Below are positions 37,157 to 46,977 of a stretch of 64,000 nt of DNA, piece after piece (position 1 is the stretch's first letter; each line of letters starts with the position of its first letter). Below the pieces are notes generated by a model. The model worked only from the letters and a program-made list of their open reading frames with translations, was not told the DNA's origin and searched no databases. This DNA is from Bradyrhizobium sp. CCGB01 (GTDB taxonomy: Bacteria > Pseudomonadota > Alphaproteobacteria > Rhizobiales > Xanthobacteraceae): the NCBI RefSeq assembly GCF_024199795.1, contig NZ_JANADK010000001.1:186001-250000 (forward strand). The letters run 5' to 3'. Position numbers and translations under genes: made by a program.

Positions 37157-37918
37157 TCAATCCCTGTTGTTCGGCGTCTGGATGAAGCCGCGATTGTGCG
37201 TCGGGCTGATCAGGAGCTCGTTGATGCACACTCTGGGCGGCATGCTCGCGATAAACGCGATGGTGCGGCCGAGATCTTCGGATTGCAGCATCTTGGCCTG
37301 CTCTGCCTCGCTCGGCACCACCGGGCGCAGCTTCAGGATCGGGGTCGCCACCTCGCCCGGCATCAGGCAGCAGGCGCGCAGGCCGTTGACGCATTCGTCC
37401 ATGTTGAAGGAATGGGTCAGCGCCAGCACCGCATGCTTGGTGGTGGTGTAGGCCGGGCCCGGCATCTTCGAGACGTGGCGGCCGGCCCAGGACGAAACAT
37501 TGATGATCGAGCCGTCCTGCTGCTTGCGCATCGTCGGCAGCACCGCGCGCATGCAATAGAGCACGCCGTTGAGGTTGACCTGGACCAGCTGGTCCCAGCC
37601 GTCCAGTTCCATGTCCTTCCAGCTCCGCTTGGGGACATTGATACCGGCGTTGTTCACGAGCAGGTCGATCCGGCCATGCTTCGCGACGATTTGATCGGCC
37701 GCCTTCTGGGCCTCAGTCGCGCTGGAGACATCCAGCGCGATGGCCTCGGCCACCCCGCCCGCCTTGGTGATCTTGGCAACCACGGCATCGAGGGCGTCCT
37801 TGCGGCGGCCCGAGACCACGACGGTCCAGCCGTCAGCAGCCAACGCCTCGGCACCGGCTTCCCCGATCCCGCTGCCCCCGCCCGTCACCCAGGCCACGCG
37901 TTTCCCACCTTTGGTCAT
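37157..37918 (-). CDS. Short-chain dehydrogenase/reductase
   Basis: A 253-residue classical SDR. The nucleotide motif is VTGGGSGIGEAGAEAL, NNAG is present, and the catalytic Ser and YTTTK pair lies in SWAGRHVSKMPGPAYTTTK. The C-terminal region ends RGFIQTPNNRD. Divergent from matB with a 95-base gap. Substrate not predictable. Confidence 0.9.
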   Translation of the reverse strand: MTKGGKRVAWVTGGGSGIGEAGAEALAADGWTVVVSGRRKDALDAVVAKITKAGGVAEAIALDVSSATEAQKAADQIVAKHGRIDLLVNNAGINVPKRSWKDMELDGWDQLVQVNLNGVLYCMRAVLPTMRKQQDGSIINVSSWAGRHVSKMPGPAYTTTKHAVLALTHSFNMDECVNGLRACCLMPGEVATPILKLRPVVPSEAEQAKMLQSEDLGRTIAFIASMPPRVCINELLISPTHNRGFIQTPNNRD

Positions 37919-38013
37919 GCAAACTGTCTCCGTTGCTTCATTGGGGCGGTTTTTGCTAATCCAGCCCTCGGCTTTGACCGGCCTTGTCAGTCTTGCGGTC
38001 GAGGAAATCTTGC

Positions 38014-39543
38014 ATGAACCAAGCAGCCAACGCCAACCTGTTTTCCCGCCTGTTCGACGGCCTCGACGATCCCGAACGCCTCGCGATCGAGACGCAGGAC
38101 GGCGCTCATATCAGCTATGGCGATCTGATCGCCCGGGCCGGGCAGATGGCGAACGTGCTGGTCGCGCGCGGCGTGAAGCCCGGCGACCGCGTTGCGGTGC
38201 AGGTGGAGAAATCCGTCGCCAATATCGTGCTGTATCTCGGCACTGTCAGGGCCGGCGCAGTCTATTTGCCGCTCAACACGGCCTATACGCTGAACGAGCT
38301 CGATTACTTCATCGGCGACGCCGAGCCGTCGCTCGTGGTCTGCGATCCCTCCAAGGCGGAAGGGCTCGCCCCGATCGCGGCCAAGGTGAAGGCCAAGGTC
38401 GAAACGCTCGGGCCTGACGGAAAAGGCTCGCTGACGGACGCCGCCGGCAAGGCCAGCAGCGAATTCACGACCGTCGCGCGCGCGAACGACGATCTCGCCG
38501 CGATCCTCTACACGTCGGGCACCACCGGCCGCTCCAAGGGCGCGATGCTGACGCACGACAATCTCGCGTCCAACTCGCTGAGCCTCGTCAGCTACTGGCG
38601 CTTCACAGACAAGGACGTGCTGATCCACGCGCTGCCGATCTATCACACCCACGGCCTGTTCGTGGCGACCAACGTGACGTTGTTTTCGCGGGCCTCGATG
38701 ATCTTCCTGCCGAAGCTCGACCCGGACCTCATCATCAAGCTGATGGCGCGCGCGACGGTGCTGATGGGCGTGCCGACCTTCTACACGCGGCTGCTCCAGA
38801 ACTCTGCGCTGTCGCGCGAGACGACGAAGCATATGCGGCTGTTCATCTCGGGCTCGGCGCCGCTGCTGGCCGAAACGCATCGCGAATGGTCGGCGCGCAC
38901 GGGCCATGCGGTGCTCGAGCGCTACGGCATGACCGAGACCAACATGAACACGTCGAACCCCTATGACGGCGAGCGCGTGCCCGGCGCGGTCGGCTTCCCG
39001 CTGCCCGGCGTCTCCGTGCGCGTGACCGAGCCCGAGACCGGCAAGGAACTGCCGCGCGAGGAGATCGGCATGATCGAGGTCAAGGGCCCGAACGTGTTCA
39101 AGGGCTATTGGCGTATGCCGGAGAAAACAAAATCGGAATTCCGCCCCGACGGCTTCTTCATCACCGGCGATCTCGGCAAGATCGACGACAAGGGCTACGT
39201 CCACATCCTCGGCCGCGGAAAGGATCTGGTGATCTCCGGCGGCTTCAACGTCTACCCCAAGGAAATCGAGAGCGAGATCGACGCGATGCCGGGCGTGATC
39301 GAATCCGCCGTGATCGGCGTGCCACACGCCGATTTCGGCGAGGGCGTCACCGCGGTGCTGGTCTGCAACAAGGGCGCCGATGTGACTGAGGCCGCAGTGC
39401 TGAAGGCGCTCGACGGGCGCCTTGCAAAGTTCAAGATGCCCAAGCGCGTCTTCGTCGTCGACGAGCTGCCGCGCAACACCATGGGCAAGGTGCAGAAGAA
39501 CGTGCTGCGCGATACGTACAAGGATATTTACGCGAAGAAGTGA
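38014..39543 (+). CDS. matB: Malonyl-CoA synthetase (MatB)
   Basis: AMP-forming ligase (509 aa) making malonyl-CoA from malonate. The P-loop-like AMP motif is ILYTSGTTGRSKGAMLTH; YGMTETNMNTSNPY and GDLGKIDDKGYVHILGR are the core motifs, and NTMGKVQKNVLR carries the catalytic Lys. Overall sequence, including NLFSRLFDGLDDPERLAIET, follows rhizobial/Rhodopseudomonas MatB. ATG 38014 has GAGGAA upstream. matA and matC are not adjacent. Confidence 0.92.
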   Translation: MNQAANANLFSRLFDGLDDPERLAIETQDGAHISYGDLIARAGQMANVLVARGVKPGDRVAVQVEKSVANIVLYLGTVRAGAVYLPLNTAYTLNELDYFIGDAEPSLVVCDPSKAEGLAPIAAKVKAKVETLGPDGKGSLTDAAGKASSEFTTVARANDDLAAILYTSGTTGRSKGAMLTHDNLASNSLSLVSYWRFTDKDVLIHALPIYHTHGLFVATNVTLFSRASMIFLPKLDPDLIIKLMARATVLMGVPTFYTRLLQNSALSRETTKHMRLFISGSAPLLAETHREWSARTGHAVLERYGMTETNMNTSNPYDGERVPGAVGFPLPGVSVRVTEPETGKELPREEIGMIEVKGPNVFKGYWRMPEKTKSEFRPDGFFITGDLGKIDDKGYVHILGRGKDLVISGGFNVYPKEIESEIDAMPGVIESAVIGVPHADFGEGVTAVLVCNKGADVTEAAVLKALDGRLAKFKMPKRVFVVDELPRNTMGKVQKNVLRDTYKDIYAKK

Positions 39544-39555
39544 GGAAGGGCGATC

Positions 39556-39672
39556 CGTAGGGTGGGTTAGCCCTGCGGCTGCGCTGAGCGCAGTCGCTCG
39601 GCGTAACCCACCTCTTCTGCTTCCGCGGATATAGACAGTGGTGGGTTACGCCTTCGGCTAACCCACCCTACG
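39556..39672. repeat. Dispersed palindromic repeat, GGATTAGCC family
   Basis: CGTAGGGTGGGTTAGCCC, GGCGTAACCCACC, then GTGGGTTACGCCTTCGGCTA and ACCCACCCTACG. The variant has GGTTA where the copy at 34481 has GATTA, with the change mirrored in both arms. Between the convergent matB and TauE genes. Confidence 0.85.
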
Positions 39673-39680
39673 ATTGCACT

Positions 39681-40541
39681 CTATTGCCCGCCCACCAGGC
39701 TCATCACGAACCGGCTGCCGACGATGAAGAGATAACATCCGAACGCGACTTCCAGCGTCCGCTTCGACATCGCATGCGCGGCCCTCACCCCTAACGGCGC
39801 CGTCACGAGGCTCATCGGCATCACCAGCACGGCGCCGATCAGCGAGACGTAGCCGAGTGCGAACGGCACCTGCAGAGCCGAAACGCCGGGATAGGTCGCC
39901 GCCGCCGGCCAGCCGGCATAGATGTAGCCGAGCGCGCCGGGGATCGAGATCAGCACCGCGAGCGCCGACGAGGTCGCGACGGCCTGATGGATCGGACGGC
40001 CGTAGAAGGTCATCAGCAGGTTCGAGAACAGCCCGCCACCGATGCCCATCAGCGTCGAGAGGATGCCGACGCAGAAGCCGTAGATTCGCATCAAGGGACC
40101 CTTCGGCAGATCGTCGCCGAACTTCCAGCCCTCGCGCGCGAAGATGAGGCGGGCTGCGGCCGAATAGGCGACGGCGACGAAGACGATCTTGAACAGCTTT
40201 TCCGGCGCGTAGCGCGCAATCACGCTGCCGGCGATGACGCCGATCACGATCGGCAGCCACCACACCCGCAGGATCGTCATGTCGACGGCGCCGCGCTTGT
40301 AATGCGCCTGGAACGAGCGGATCGACGTCGGGATGATCACCGCGAGCGAAGTGCCGATGCAGAGCGGCATCCGCACCTCCAGCGGCACGCCGGCGATCCG
40401 GAAGCATTCGTAGAACACCGGCACGAGAATCGCGCCGCCACCGATGCCGAACACACCGGCCAGGAATCCCGAGAGCGCGCCCGTTGCGATCAGCAACAGC
40501 GCGAGCTCGATGATCTCCTTGATATCAAGACCTGCAATCAC
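39681..40541 (-). CDS. TauE/SafE family membrane exporter
   Basis: A 286-residue membrane protein with about eight helices in two repeats. GFLAGVFGIGGGAILVPVFYE is the first conserved repeat, and GILSTLMGIGGGLFSNLLMT the second. The family exports sulfite or other sulfonate-derived anions. A sulfite-oxidase-like enzyme is encoded 4 kb away, but there is no direct operon link. Confidence 0.9.
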   Translation of the reverse strand: MIAGLDIKEIIELALLLIATGALSGFLAGVFGIGGGAILVPVFYECFRIAGVPLEVRMPLCIGTSLAVIIPTSIRSFQAHYKRGAVDMTILRVWWLPIVIGVIAGSVIARYAPEKLFKIVFVAVAYSAAARLIFAREGWKFGDDLPKGPLMRIYGFCVGILSTLMGIGGGLFSNLLMTFYGRPIHQAVATSSALAVLISIPGALGYIYAGWPAAATYPGVSALQVPFALGYVSLIGAVLVMPMSLVTAPLGVRAAHAMSKRTLEVAFGCYLFIVGSRFVMSLVGGQ

Positions 40542-41051
40542 CCCTGACCTGCCCCGGCGACTGGCCGCAGCGTCTCCGAATCGTCCGCCCGGATTCGGCT
40601 GCGGTCCAAGCTGTAGGCGATCTGATTTGGCCGGTCGACACGCCGCGCCTCGCGTCTTGGGTGGGATGCAGGCTGCGCATATCCGGGACTGGCAACGAAA
40701 AGCGGGCGTGGCAGCGGGTCGACGCCTGATGGTTGGACAAGGAGAGGTCGCTGGCCGGCACCTGCAGTGATTTGGACGGCATGGTCCGTTTAGAGGTGTT
40801 CCAATAGCGATTTCAATGCTTCGGGCGCGCGCTTGAAGAAACGAATATTGATTCGATTTTTGGTCGATAGGCCAAGGCTCTGGTATACCAAGCCCCTGAT
40901 TGGCCTTGTTTCATCAAGGGTCTAGGGCTGAACCACCGTTCGATTTATGGCGATTTGGTGATTGCGCAGGTGAAATCGACTCCGTAAATAGAGCCGACCT
41001 TTCGCGATCCCCGCGCGCCCCATGCTGGGCCGCAATAAACATCAAAAGCCC
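40542..41051. other. Long gene-free interval upstream of sdhCDAB
   Basis: 510 bases separating the divergent TauE and sdhC genes, no credible ORF. A candidate sdh promoter is TTGGTC (40860-40865), 17 bases, GTATAC (40883-40888); the -10 is within the palindrome TGGTATACCA (40881-40890), giving a leader of about 155 bases. Regulator not identifiable. Confidence 0.4.
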
Positions 41052-41450
41052 ATGACCGCACGGATCGAACGACCGCTTTCCCCCCACATGCAAGTCTACC
41101 GCTGGACGCTGACGATGGCGCTGTCCATCGTCCATCGCGCCACCGGCATCGCCCTCTATGTCGGCACCCTGCTGCTGGCCTGGTGGCTGATCGCGGCGGC
41201 CTCCGGCCCGGCCGCCTATGGCCACGTCCAGGCCTTCACCGGCAGCATCATCGGCCGGCTGATCGTGTTCGGCTACACCTGGGCGCTGATGCACCATATG
41301 CTGAGCGGTATCCGGCACTTCGTGTGGGACCTCGGCTACGGCTTCAAGGCCAACGAGCGCGAGGCCCTGACCTGGGGCGCGCTGATCGGCGGCATCGTGC
41401 TGACGGTGCTGATCTGGATCATCGCCTACGCGACCGGAGGTGGACGATGA
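41052..41450 (+). CDS. sdhC: Succinate dehydrogenase cytochrome b556 subunit
   Basis: Membrane anchor (132 aa, three helices) of respiratory complex II, with haem b and the quinone site. RPLSPHMQVYRWTLTMALSI and VHRATGIALYVG are the family signature; the haem His is in MHHMLSGIRHFVWDLG. ATG 41052 gives the usual N-terminus; ATG 41022 is in frame. The stop overlaps sdhD (ATGA). Confidence 0.95.
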   Translation: MTARIERPLSPHMQVYRWTLTMALSIVHRATGIALYVGTLLLAWWLIAAASGPAAYGHVQAFTGSIIGRLIVFGYTWALMHHMLSGIRHFVWDLGYGFKANEREALTWGALIGGIVLTVLIWIIAYATGGGR

Positions 41451-41851
41451 GCGCAACCGATTCGCCCAAGCGCAGCATGCGCACCCCGCTCGGCCGCGTC
41501 CGCAATCTCGGCGCGGCGCATTCGGGCACGTCCGACTTCTGGCGTCAGCGCATCACCGGCGTCGCGATGGTGCTGCTGATGATCCCGGTGATCGTGGTCA
41601 TCGTGATGCTGTTCGGCCGCAACCAGGCGTTCGCGGCGCAGATCCTCGGCTCGCTGCCGATCGCCATCATCATGCTGCTCTTCATCGCCGCCAGCGCCTG
41701 GCACATGAAGATCGGCATGCAGGTCGTGATCGAAGACTACGTCCATAACGAGAAGCTGAAGCTCGTCTCGATCATGCTCAACAATTTCTTCTCGGTCGCC
41801 GTCGCGCTCGCCTCGACCTACGCGATCCTGAAGCTTTCATCCGGAGTGTAA
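41447..41851 (+). CDS. sdhD: Succinate dehydrogenase membrane anchor subunit
   Basis: Second complex II anchor (134 aa) with three helices. RVRNLGAAHSGTSDFWRQRI and the last conserved block MQVVIEDYVHNEKLK are typical of alphaproteobacterial SdhD. Starts within the sdhC stop (4-base overlap) and ends 3 bases before sdhA. Confidence 0.95.
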   Translation: MSATDSPKRSMRTPLGRVRNLGAAHSGTSDFWRQRITGVAMVLLMIPVIVVIVMLFGRNQAFAAQILGSLPIAIIMLLFIAASAWHMKIGMQVVIEDYVHNEKLKLVSIMLNNFFSVAVALASTYAILKLSSGV

Positions 41852-41854
41852 CCC

Positions 41855-43690
41855 ATGGCCACAGAGACCAATGGCAAGGGCACCGGCGCTCCCGCCACCA
41901 ACGGCAAGGCCTATCCGATCGAAGACCACACCTATGACGTCGTCGTGGTCGGCGCCGGCGGCGCGGGCCTGCGCGCCGTGGTCGGCTGTAGCGAAGCGGG
42001 TCTTCGCACCGCCTGCATCACCAAGGTGTTCCCGACCCGCTCGCATACGGTCGCGGCGCAGGGCGGCATCTCGGCCTCGCTCGGCAACATGCACAAGGAC
42101 GACTGGCGCTGGCACATGTACGACACCGTGAAGGGGTCGGACTGGCTCGGCGACCAGGACGCGATCGAATACATGGTGCGCAACGCGCCCGAGGCGGTCT
42201 ACGAGCTCGAGCATTGGGGCGTGCCGTTCTCGCGCACCGAGGACGGCAAGATCTACCAGCGTCCGTTCGGCGGCATGACCACCGAGTTCGGCAAGAGCCA
42301 GGCGCAGCGTACCTGCGCCGCCGCCGACCGTACCGGCCATGCCATGCTGCACACGATGTACGGCCAGTCGCTGCGCCATGCGGCCGAGTTCTTCATCGAA
42401 TTCTTCGCCATCGACCTGATCATGGACGACCAGGGCGCCTGCCGCGGCGTCATCGCGCTCAAGCTCGACGACGGCACGCTGCACCGCTTCCGGGCCCAGA
42501 CCGTAATTCTCGCGACCGGCGGCTACGGCCGCGCCTACGCCTCCTGCACCTCGGCGCACACCTGCACCGGCGACGGCGGCGGCATGGTGCTGCGCGCCGG
42601 CCTGCCGATGCAGGACATGGAGTTCGTGCAGTTCCACCCGACCGGCATCTACGGCTCGGGCTGCCTCGTCACCGAAGGTGCACGCGGCGAAGGCGGTTAT
42701 CTCGTCAATTCCGAGGGCGAGCGTTTCATGGAGCGCTACGCGCCGTCCGCGAAGGATCTGGCCTCGCGCGACGTCGTCTCGCGCGCGATGACCATCGAGA
42801 TCCGCGAAGGCCGCGGCGTCGGCAAGAAGAAGGACCACATCTTCCTTCATCTCGACCATCTCGATCCCGCGGTGCTCGCCGAGCGCCTGCCGGGCATCTC
42901 CGAATCCGCCAAGATCTTCGCCAATGTCGACGTGACGCGCGAGCCGATCCCGATCGTGCCGACCGTGCACTACAACATGGGCGGCATCCCGACGAACTAT
43001 CACGGCGAAGTGCTGACCAAGAAGGACGGCGACGACAACGCCATCATCCCCGGCCTGATGGCGATCGGCGAAGCGGCCTGCGTCTCCGTGCACGGCGCCA
43101 ACCGCCTCGGCTCGAATTCGCTGATCGACCTCGTCGTGTTCGGCCGCGCCGCCGCGCTGCGCCTTGCCGAGAAGCTCACGCCCAACGCCAACCAGCCGGA
43201 GCTGCCGGCGAACTCGTCCGAGCTGGCGCTCGGCCGCCTCGACCATTACCGCTACGCTTCCGGCGGCACGCCGACCGCAAAGCTGCGCGAAGGCATGCAG
43301 CACGTGATGCAGAACAATTGCGCGGTGTTCCGCACCGGCGAGATCCTGAGCGAAGGCCAGAACCTGATCGAGAAGGTCCATAGCGGCATCACCGACATCG
43401 CCGTGTCCGACCGCTCGCTGGTGTGGAATTCGGATCTCGTCGAGACGCTGGAGTTCGACAATCTGATCTCGCAGGCGGTGGTGACGATGAACTCGGCCGC
43501 CAACCGCACCGAGAGCCGCGGCGCGCATGCCCGCGAGGACTTCTCCGAGCGCGACGACAAGAACTGGATGAAGCACACGCTGGCCTGGCTGAATGACTCC
43601 GGCAAGGTCAAGATCGAGTACCGCCCGGTTCACGACTACACTATGACCAACGACGTGCAGTACATCCCGCCCAAGGCGCGCGTGTACTGA
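41855..43690 (+). CDS. sdhA: Succinate dehydrogenase flavoprotein subunit
   Basis: Catalytic subunit (611 aa) oxidising succinate to fumarate. The FAD-binding motif is [16 protein letters not shown]; the His for covalent FAD is in [36 protein letters not shown] and the substrate-site arginines in [14 protein letters not shown] are present. Third sdh gene; the next (sdhB) is separated by 110 bases containing a repeat. Confidence 0.98.
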   Translation: MATETNGKGTGAPATNGKAYPIEDHTYDVVVVGAGGAGLRAVVGCSEAGLRTACITKVFPTRSHTVAAQGGISASLGNMHKDDWRWHMYDTVKGSDWLGDQDAIEYMVRNAPEAVYELEHWGVPFSRTEDGKIYQRPFGGMTTEFGKSQAQRTCAAADRTGHAMLHTMYGQSLRHAAEFFIEFFAIDLIMDDQGACRGVIALKLDDGTLHRFRAQTVILATGGYGRAYASCTSAHTCTGDGGGMVLRAGLPMQDMEFVQFHPTGIYGSGCLVTEGARGEGGYLVNSEGERFMERYAPSAKDLASRDVVSRAMTIEIREGRGVGKKKDHIFLHLDHLDPAVLAERLPGISESAKIFANVDVTREPIPIVPTVHYNMGGIPTNYHGEVLTKKDGDDNAIIPGLMAIGEAACVSVHGANRLGSNSLIDLVVFGRAAALRLAEKLTPNANQPELPANSSELALGRLDHYRYASGGTPTAKLREGMQHVMQNNCAVFRTGEILSEGQNLIEKVHSGITDIAVSDRSLVWNSDLVETLEFDNLISQAVVTMNSAANRTESRGAHAREDFSERDDKNWMKHTLAWLNDSGKVKIEYRPVHDYTMTNDVQYIPPKARVY

Positions 43691-43706
43691 GAAACAACAG
43701 TAGCTC

Positions 43707-43786
43707 GTCATTCCGGGGCGATGCACAGCATCGAACCCGGAATCTCGAGATTTCGGGCCTGGTCCTTCGGACCATCCCGGAATGAC
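43707..43786. repeat. Dispersed palindromic repeat inside the sdh operon
   Basis: GTCATTCCGGGGCGATGC, GCATCGAACCCGGAATCTCG, GATTTCGGGCCTGGTCCTTC and GGACCATCCCGGAATGAC, with inverted ends. Copies at 56678-56757 and 58612-58691. It fills most of the sdhA-sdhB gap and ends 14 bases before the sdhB ATG. Confidence 0.85.
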
Positions 43787-43800
43787 GAAAGGTTAGAGCA

Positions 43801-44583
43801 ATGGTTGAATTCGCACTTCCGAAGAACTCCAGGATCACCGGCGGCAAGACCTGGCCGAAGCCCGCGGGCGCGACTGAAACGCGCGAATTCCGCGTCTATC
43901 GCTGGAATCCCGACGACGGCAAGAATCCGAGCGTCGACACCTATTACGTCGACACCCATGATTGCGGTCCGATGGTGCTGGACGGTCTGATCTGGATCAA
44001 GAACAACATCGATCCGTCGCTGACCTTCCGCCGCTCCTGCCGCGAAGGCGTCTGCGGCTCCTGCGCCATGAACATCGACGGCCAGAACACGCTGGCCTGC
44101 ACCCGCTCGATGCACGACGTGAAGGACGGCGCGGTGAAGATCAATCCGCTGCCGCACCAGCCGGTGGTGAAGGACCTCGTCCCCGACCTGACCAATTTCT
44201 ACGCGCAATACGCCTCCGTCGAGCCGTGGCTGAAGACGACCTCGCCGACGCCGCAAAAGGAATGGAAGCAGAGCCACGAGGACCGCGAGAAGCTCGACGG
44301 CCTCTACGAGTGTATCCTGTGCGCCTGCTGCTCGACCTCGTGCCCGAGCTATTGGTGGAACAGCGACCGCTATCTCGGTCCCGCCGCCCTGCTCCAGGCG
44401 AACCGCTGGGTGTCCGACTCCCGCGACGAGGCGACCGGCGAGCGGCTCGACAATCTCGAGGACCCGTTCCGCCTCTACCGCTGCCATACCATCATGAACT
44501 GCGCCAAGGCCTGCCCGAAGGGCCTGAACCCGGCGGAAGCCATCGCCGAGCTCAAGCTCAAGATGGTCGAGCGCCAGATCTAG
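43801..44583 (+). CDS. sdhB: Succinate dehydrogenase iron-sulfur subunit
   Basis: Electron-transfer subunit (260 aa) with three clusters. The 2Fe-2S site is [20 protein letters not shown] with a further Cys at LACTRS; the 4Fe-4S and 3Fe-4S sites are [13 protein letters not shown] and [17 protein letters not shown]. Last gene of sdhCDAB; a GC-rich palindrome follows. AGGTTAGAGCA before the ATG is a modest ribosome site. Confidence 0.98.
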   Translation: MVEFALPKNSRITGGKTWPKPAGATETREFRVYRWNPDDGKNPSVDTYYVDTHDCGPMVLDGLIWIKNNIDPSLTFRRSCREGVCGSCAMNIDGQNTLACTRSMHDVKDGAVKINPLPHQPVVKDLVPDLTNFYAQYASVEPWLKTTSPTPQKEWKQSHEDREKLDGLYECILCACCSTSCPSYWWNSDRYLGPAALLQANRWVSDSRDEATGERLDNLEDPFRLYRCHTIMNCAKACPKGLNPAEAIAELKLKMVERQI

Positions 44584-44601
44584 CCGCCGTTCACGTCACG
44601 A

Positions 44602-44624
44602 TCCCCGGCCGGGCCGGCCGGGGC
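44602..44624 (+). terminator. GC-rich palindrome after sdhB
   Basis: CCCCGGCCGG and CCGGCCGGGG form a near-continuous palindrome 20 bases past sdhB. No T-run follows, so it may act as a pause or a 3' end stabiliser instead of a classical terminator. Confidence 0.4.
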
Positions 44625-44771
44625 ATGCTACGGCCGGCGCGGATTCGAGCAGATTTTTCTTCCAGCCCGCGCCACGGGCGAAGTTCCGGATTGCAACCTC
44701 CGGTTCCATCGACAAGCCGCTTCCTTCCCGGCGGGAATTTCAAGTAAGCTCTCCGGTCAGGGACCGGAGCA

Positions 44772-46925
44772 GTGCAGGGCGCGCAACGCAATTCGTTGAG
44801 ACTGTTGCAGTGGATGATGGCTGCATCCCTGGCGCTGCCGATTGCGCTGTTCGTCTTCACCTCCACGATTTCCTACACATCGACCAAGGACATCGCCGAC
44901 CGCGAGATCGAGCGCACCCTCGATGTCGCCCATGAGCACGCGCTCAAGGTGTTCGAGACCATCGACCGCAGCCTCGCCGAGATCAACGAGGTGGTGCGCG
45001 GCCTTCCCGACGACGTCATCCGCTCGCGCGAACCGGCGCTGCACCGCCGCCTGAAACGGCTCGCCGATTCGCTGCCGCAGCTCAAATCAGCCTGGATCTT
45101 CGACGCGAATGGAAAGTCGCTGGTCAACAGCCTCGCCTCGCCGCCGCAGGATCTGAGTTTCGCGGACCGCGATTATTTCTATTCCCATGTCGACCAGAAC
45201 ATCGGCACGTTCGTCGGCGCGGCCCTGACGCCGCGTCCGCCCTATCAGGGCGCACGCTTCTTCGGCGTGAGCAGGCGCCGTGAAACCGACGATGGCAGCT
45301 TCGTCGGCGTCATCCAGGCCTCCGTCCTGCCGGAATATTTCGAGAGCTTTTATGCCAGGATCGGCTCCGATCCCGGCAGCTTCTTCGCCATGGGACGCAC
45401 GGACGGCGTGCTGCTCACGCATTTTCCGCGGGTAGACCGCGACTTCCGGCTAGATCCGACCGGGCCGGTCGGGCGGCAGATCGCCGCTCACCCCGAGCAC
45501 GGCCTCATCACCATCGCCTGGCCCTCGGACGGAATCGAGCGGCGCATCGGCTACAGGCGCGTGGCGGAATATCCGATCTATGTCAGCGCCGGGCTCGAGA
45601 CCTCGGCGATCCGCGCGCGCTGGTTCGCCACCATGGGCCAGCATCTGGTGTTCGGCATTCCGGCTACGGCGCTGCTGTTTCTGCTGCTTGCGTTCGCGCT
45701 CCGGCGCACCCGGCATCTCCACGCCGAGGCCACGGCGCGGCGCGAGGCCGAGGAGGCGCTCAAGCACAGCCAGCGGCTGGAAGCGCTCGGGCAGCTCACC
45801 GGCGGTGTCGCCCACGACTTCAACAATCTGCTCACCGTGATCCGCGCCTCGGTCGACCTGTTGAACCGGCCGCAACTGACGGAGGAGCGGCGGGAGCGCT
45901 ACATCACCGCCATTGCGGACGCGGTCGCGCGCGCGGCCAAGCTGACCTCGCAGCTTCTGGCGTTTGCGCGGCGCCAGACCTTGAAGCCCGAGGTGTTCGA
46001 TATCGGCGAGCGGATACAGTCGCTGCACGACATGCTCGCGACGCTGCTTGGCCCGGCGATCGAGATCGCGATGCGGCTCCCGGCGGAGCCGTGCCTCGTC
46101 AATGCCGATGCCAGCCAGTTCGAGACAGCGCTGATCAACATGGCGACCAATGCGCGCGATGCCATGCAGGGCAAAGGCAGGATCACCTTCGTCGTGCAGG
46201 CGGCGGCGACCGTTCCTGATACGCTCGCACACCTCTCAGGCAGCCAGATCCCGGAAAACGGCGGCTTCGTCAGCGTCGCCGTCAGCGACACCGGCATCGG
46301 CATTCCCGCCGCACGCTTGGGGCGCATCTTCGAGCCGTTCTTCACCACCAAGCAGGTCGGCCAGGGCACCGGCCTCGGCCTGTCGCAGGTGTTCGGCTTC
46401 GCCCGGCAATCCGGCGGCGAGGTGACCGTGACGAGCGAGGTCGGCCAGGGCAGCACCTTCTCGCTCTATCTGCCGCGCGTGCCGGCGGACCTGCTGCCGC
46501 AGCGGCAGGCGCCGAACACCGCGCCGGCGGAGGCAGGCAGCGGCATGTCGGTGCTGGTGGTCGAGGACAATATCGAGCTGGCCAATTTCGCGGCCGACGG
46601 CCTCACCGAGCTCGGCTACAGCATCACCCTGGTCGACAATGCCACCGACGCGCTCGCCGAGCTGGTCGTGGATTCGGATCGCTTCGACGTCGTGTTCTCC
46701 GACGTGGTGATGCCTGTCATGACCGGGCTCGATCTGGCGCAGGCCATCCGCGACCGCGGCATCCGCGTGCCGGTCGTGCTGACCACGGGCTACAGTCAGG
46801 CCCTGTCACAGGATGGCGCCGCCGGCTTCGACCTCGTGCAAAAGCCTTATTCGATTGAGGAATTGTCGCGCGTTCTCCATCGGGCCGCGAGGCTGCGGCC
46901 GGTCCGCGACGGCGCCGCCGAATGA
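44772..46925 (+). CDS. Hybrid sensor histidine kinase with dCache-type sensor and receiver
   Basis: A 717-residue membrane kinase. Helices at about 12-34 and 290-310 enclose a periplasmic PDC/Cache sensor (DLSFADRDYFYSH, GVIQASVLPEYFESFYARI). HisKA has the phospho-His348 in GGVAHDFNNLLT; the ATPase N and G boxes are NMATNARDAM, SDTGIGIPAARLGRIFEPFF and GTGLGLSQVFG. A C-terminal receiver (VLVVEDNIELANF; phospho-Asp in FDVVFSDVVMP) gives a hybrid. The start is GTG with GGAG very close (2-base gap); ATG 44814 is an alternative. No partner regulator is adjacent. Confidence 0.9.
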   Translation: MQGAQRNSLRLLQWMMAASLALPIALFVFTSTISYTSTKDIADREIERTLDVAHEHALKVFETIDRSLAEINEVVRGLPDDVIRSREPALHRRLKRLADSLPQLKSAWIFDANGKSLVNSLASPPQDLSFADRDYFYSHVDQNIGTFVGAALTPRPPYQGARFFGVSRRRETDDGSFVGVIQASVLPEYFESFYARIGSDPGSFFAMGRTDGVLLTHFPRVDRDFRLDPTGPVGRQIAAHPEHGLITIAWPSDGIERRIGYRRVAEYPIYVSAGLETSAIRARWFATMGQHLVFGIPATALLFLLLAFALRRTRHLHAEATARREAEEALKHSQRLEALGQLTGGVAHDFNNLLTVIRASVDLLNRPQLTEERRERYITAIADAVARAAKLTSQLLAFARRQTLKPEVFDIGERIQSLHDMLATLLGPAIEIAMRLPAEPCLVNADASQFETALINMATNARDAMQGKGRITFVVQAAATVPDTLAHLSGSQIPENGGFVSVAVSDTGIGIPAARLGRIFEPFFTTKQVGQGTGLGLSQVFGFARQSGGEVTVTSEVGQGSTFSLYLPRVPADLLPQRQAPNTAPAEAGSGMSVLVVEDNIELANFAADGLTELGYSITLVDNATDALAELVVDSDRFDVVFSDVVMPVMTGLDLAQAIRDRGIRVPVVLTTGYSQALSQDGAAGFDLVQKPYSIEELSRVLHRAARLRPVRDGAAE

Positions 46926-46944
46926 GGCTGGTGCGGAACCTGCG

Positions 46945-46969
46945 GGAACCGACTGATTTCTTTCGCGTT
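46945..46969 (+). promoter_or_regulatory. EcfG-type promoter directly before an ABC transporter gene
   Basis: GGAAC (46945-46949), 16 bases, CGTT (46966-46969): exact consensus. The CGTT ends 8 bases before ATG 46978, so a transcript would begin at or next to the start codon and be nearly leaderless. Confidence 0.55.
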
Positions 46970-46977
46970 AGCCGCGC

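Noticed and set aside
41837..43726. A 629-codon minus-strand frame opposite sdhA, and similar long frames opposite ffh (13779-15527), leuC and argG
   Set aside because: High GC content and strong codon bias of the real genes suppress stops on the other strand; the products have no recognisable domains and no ribosome sites.
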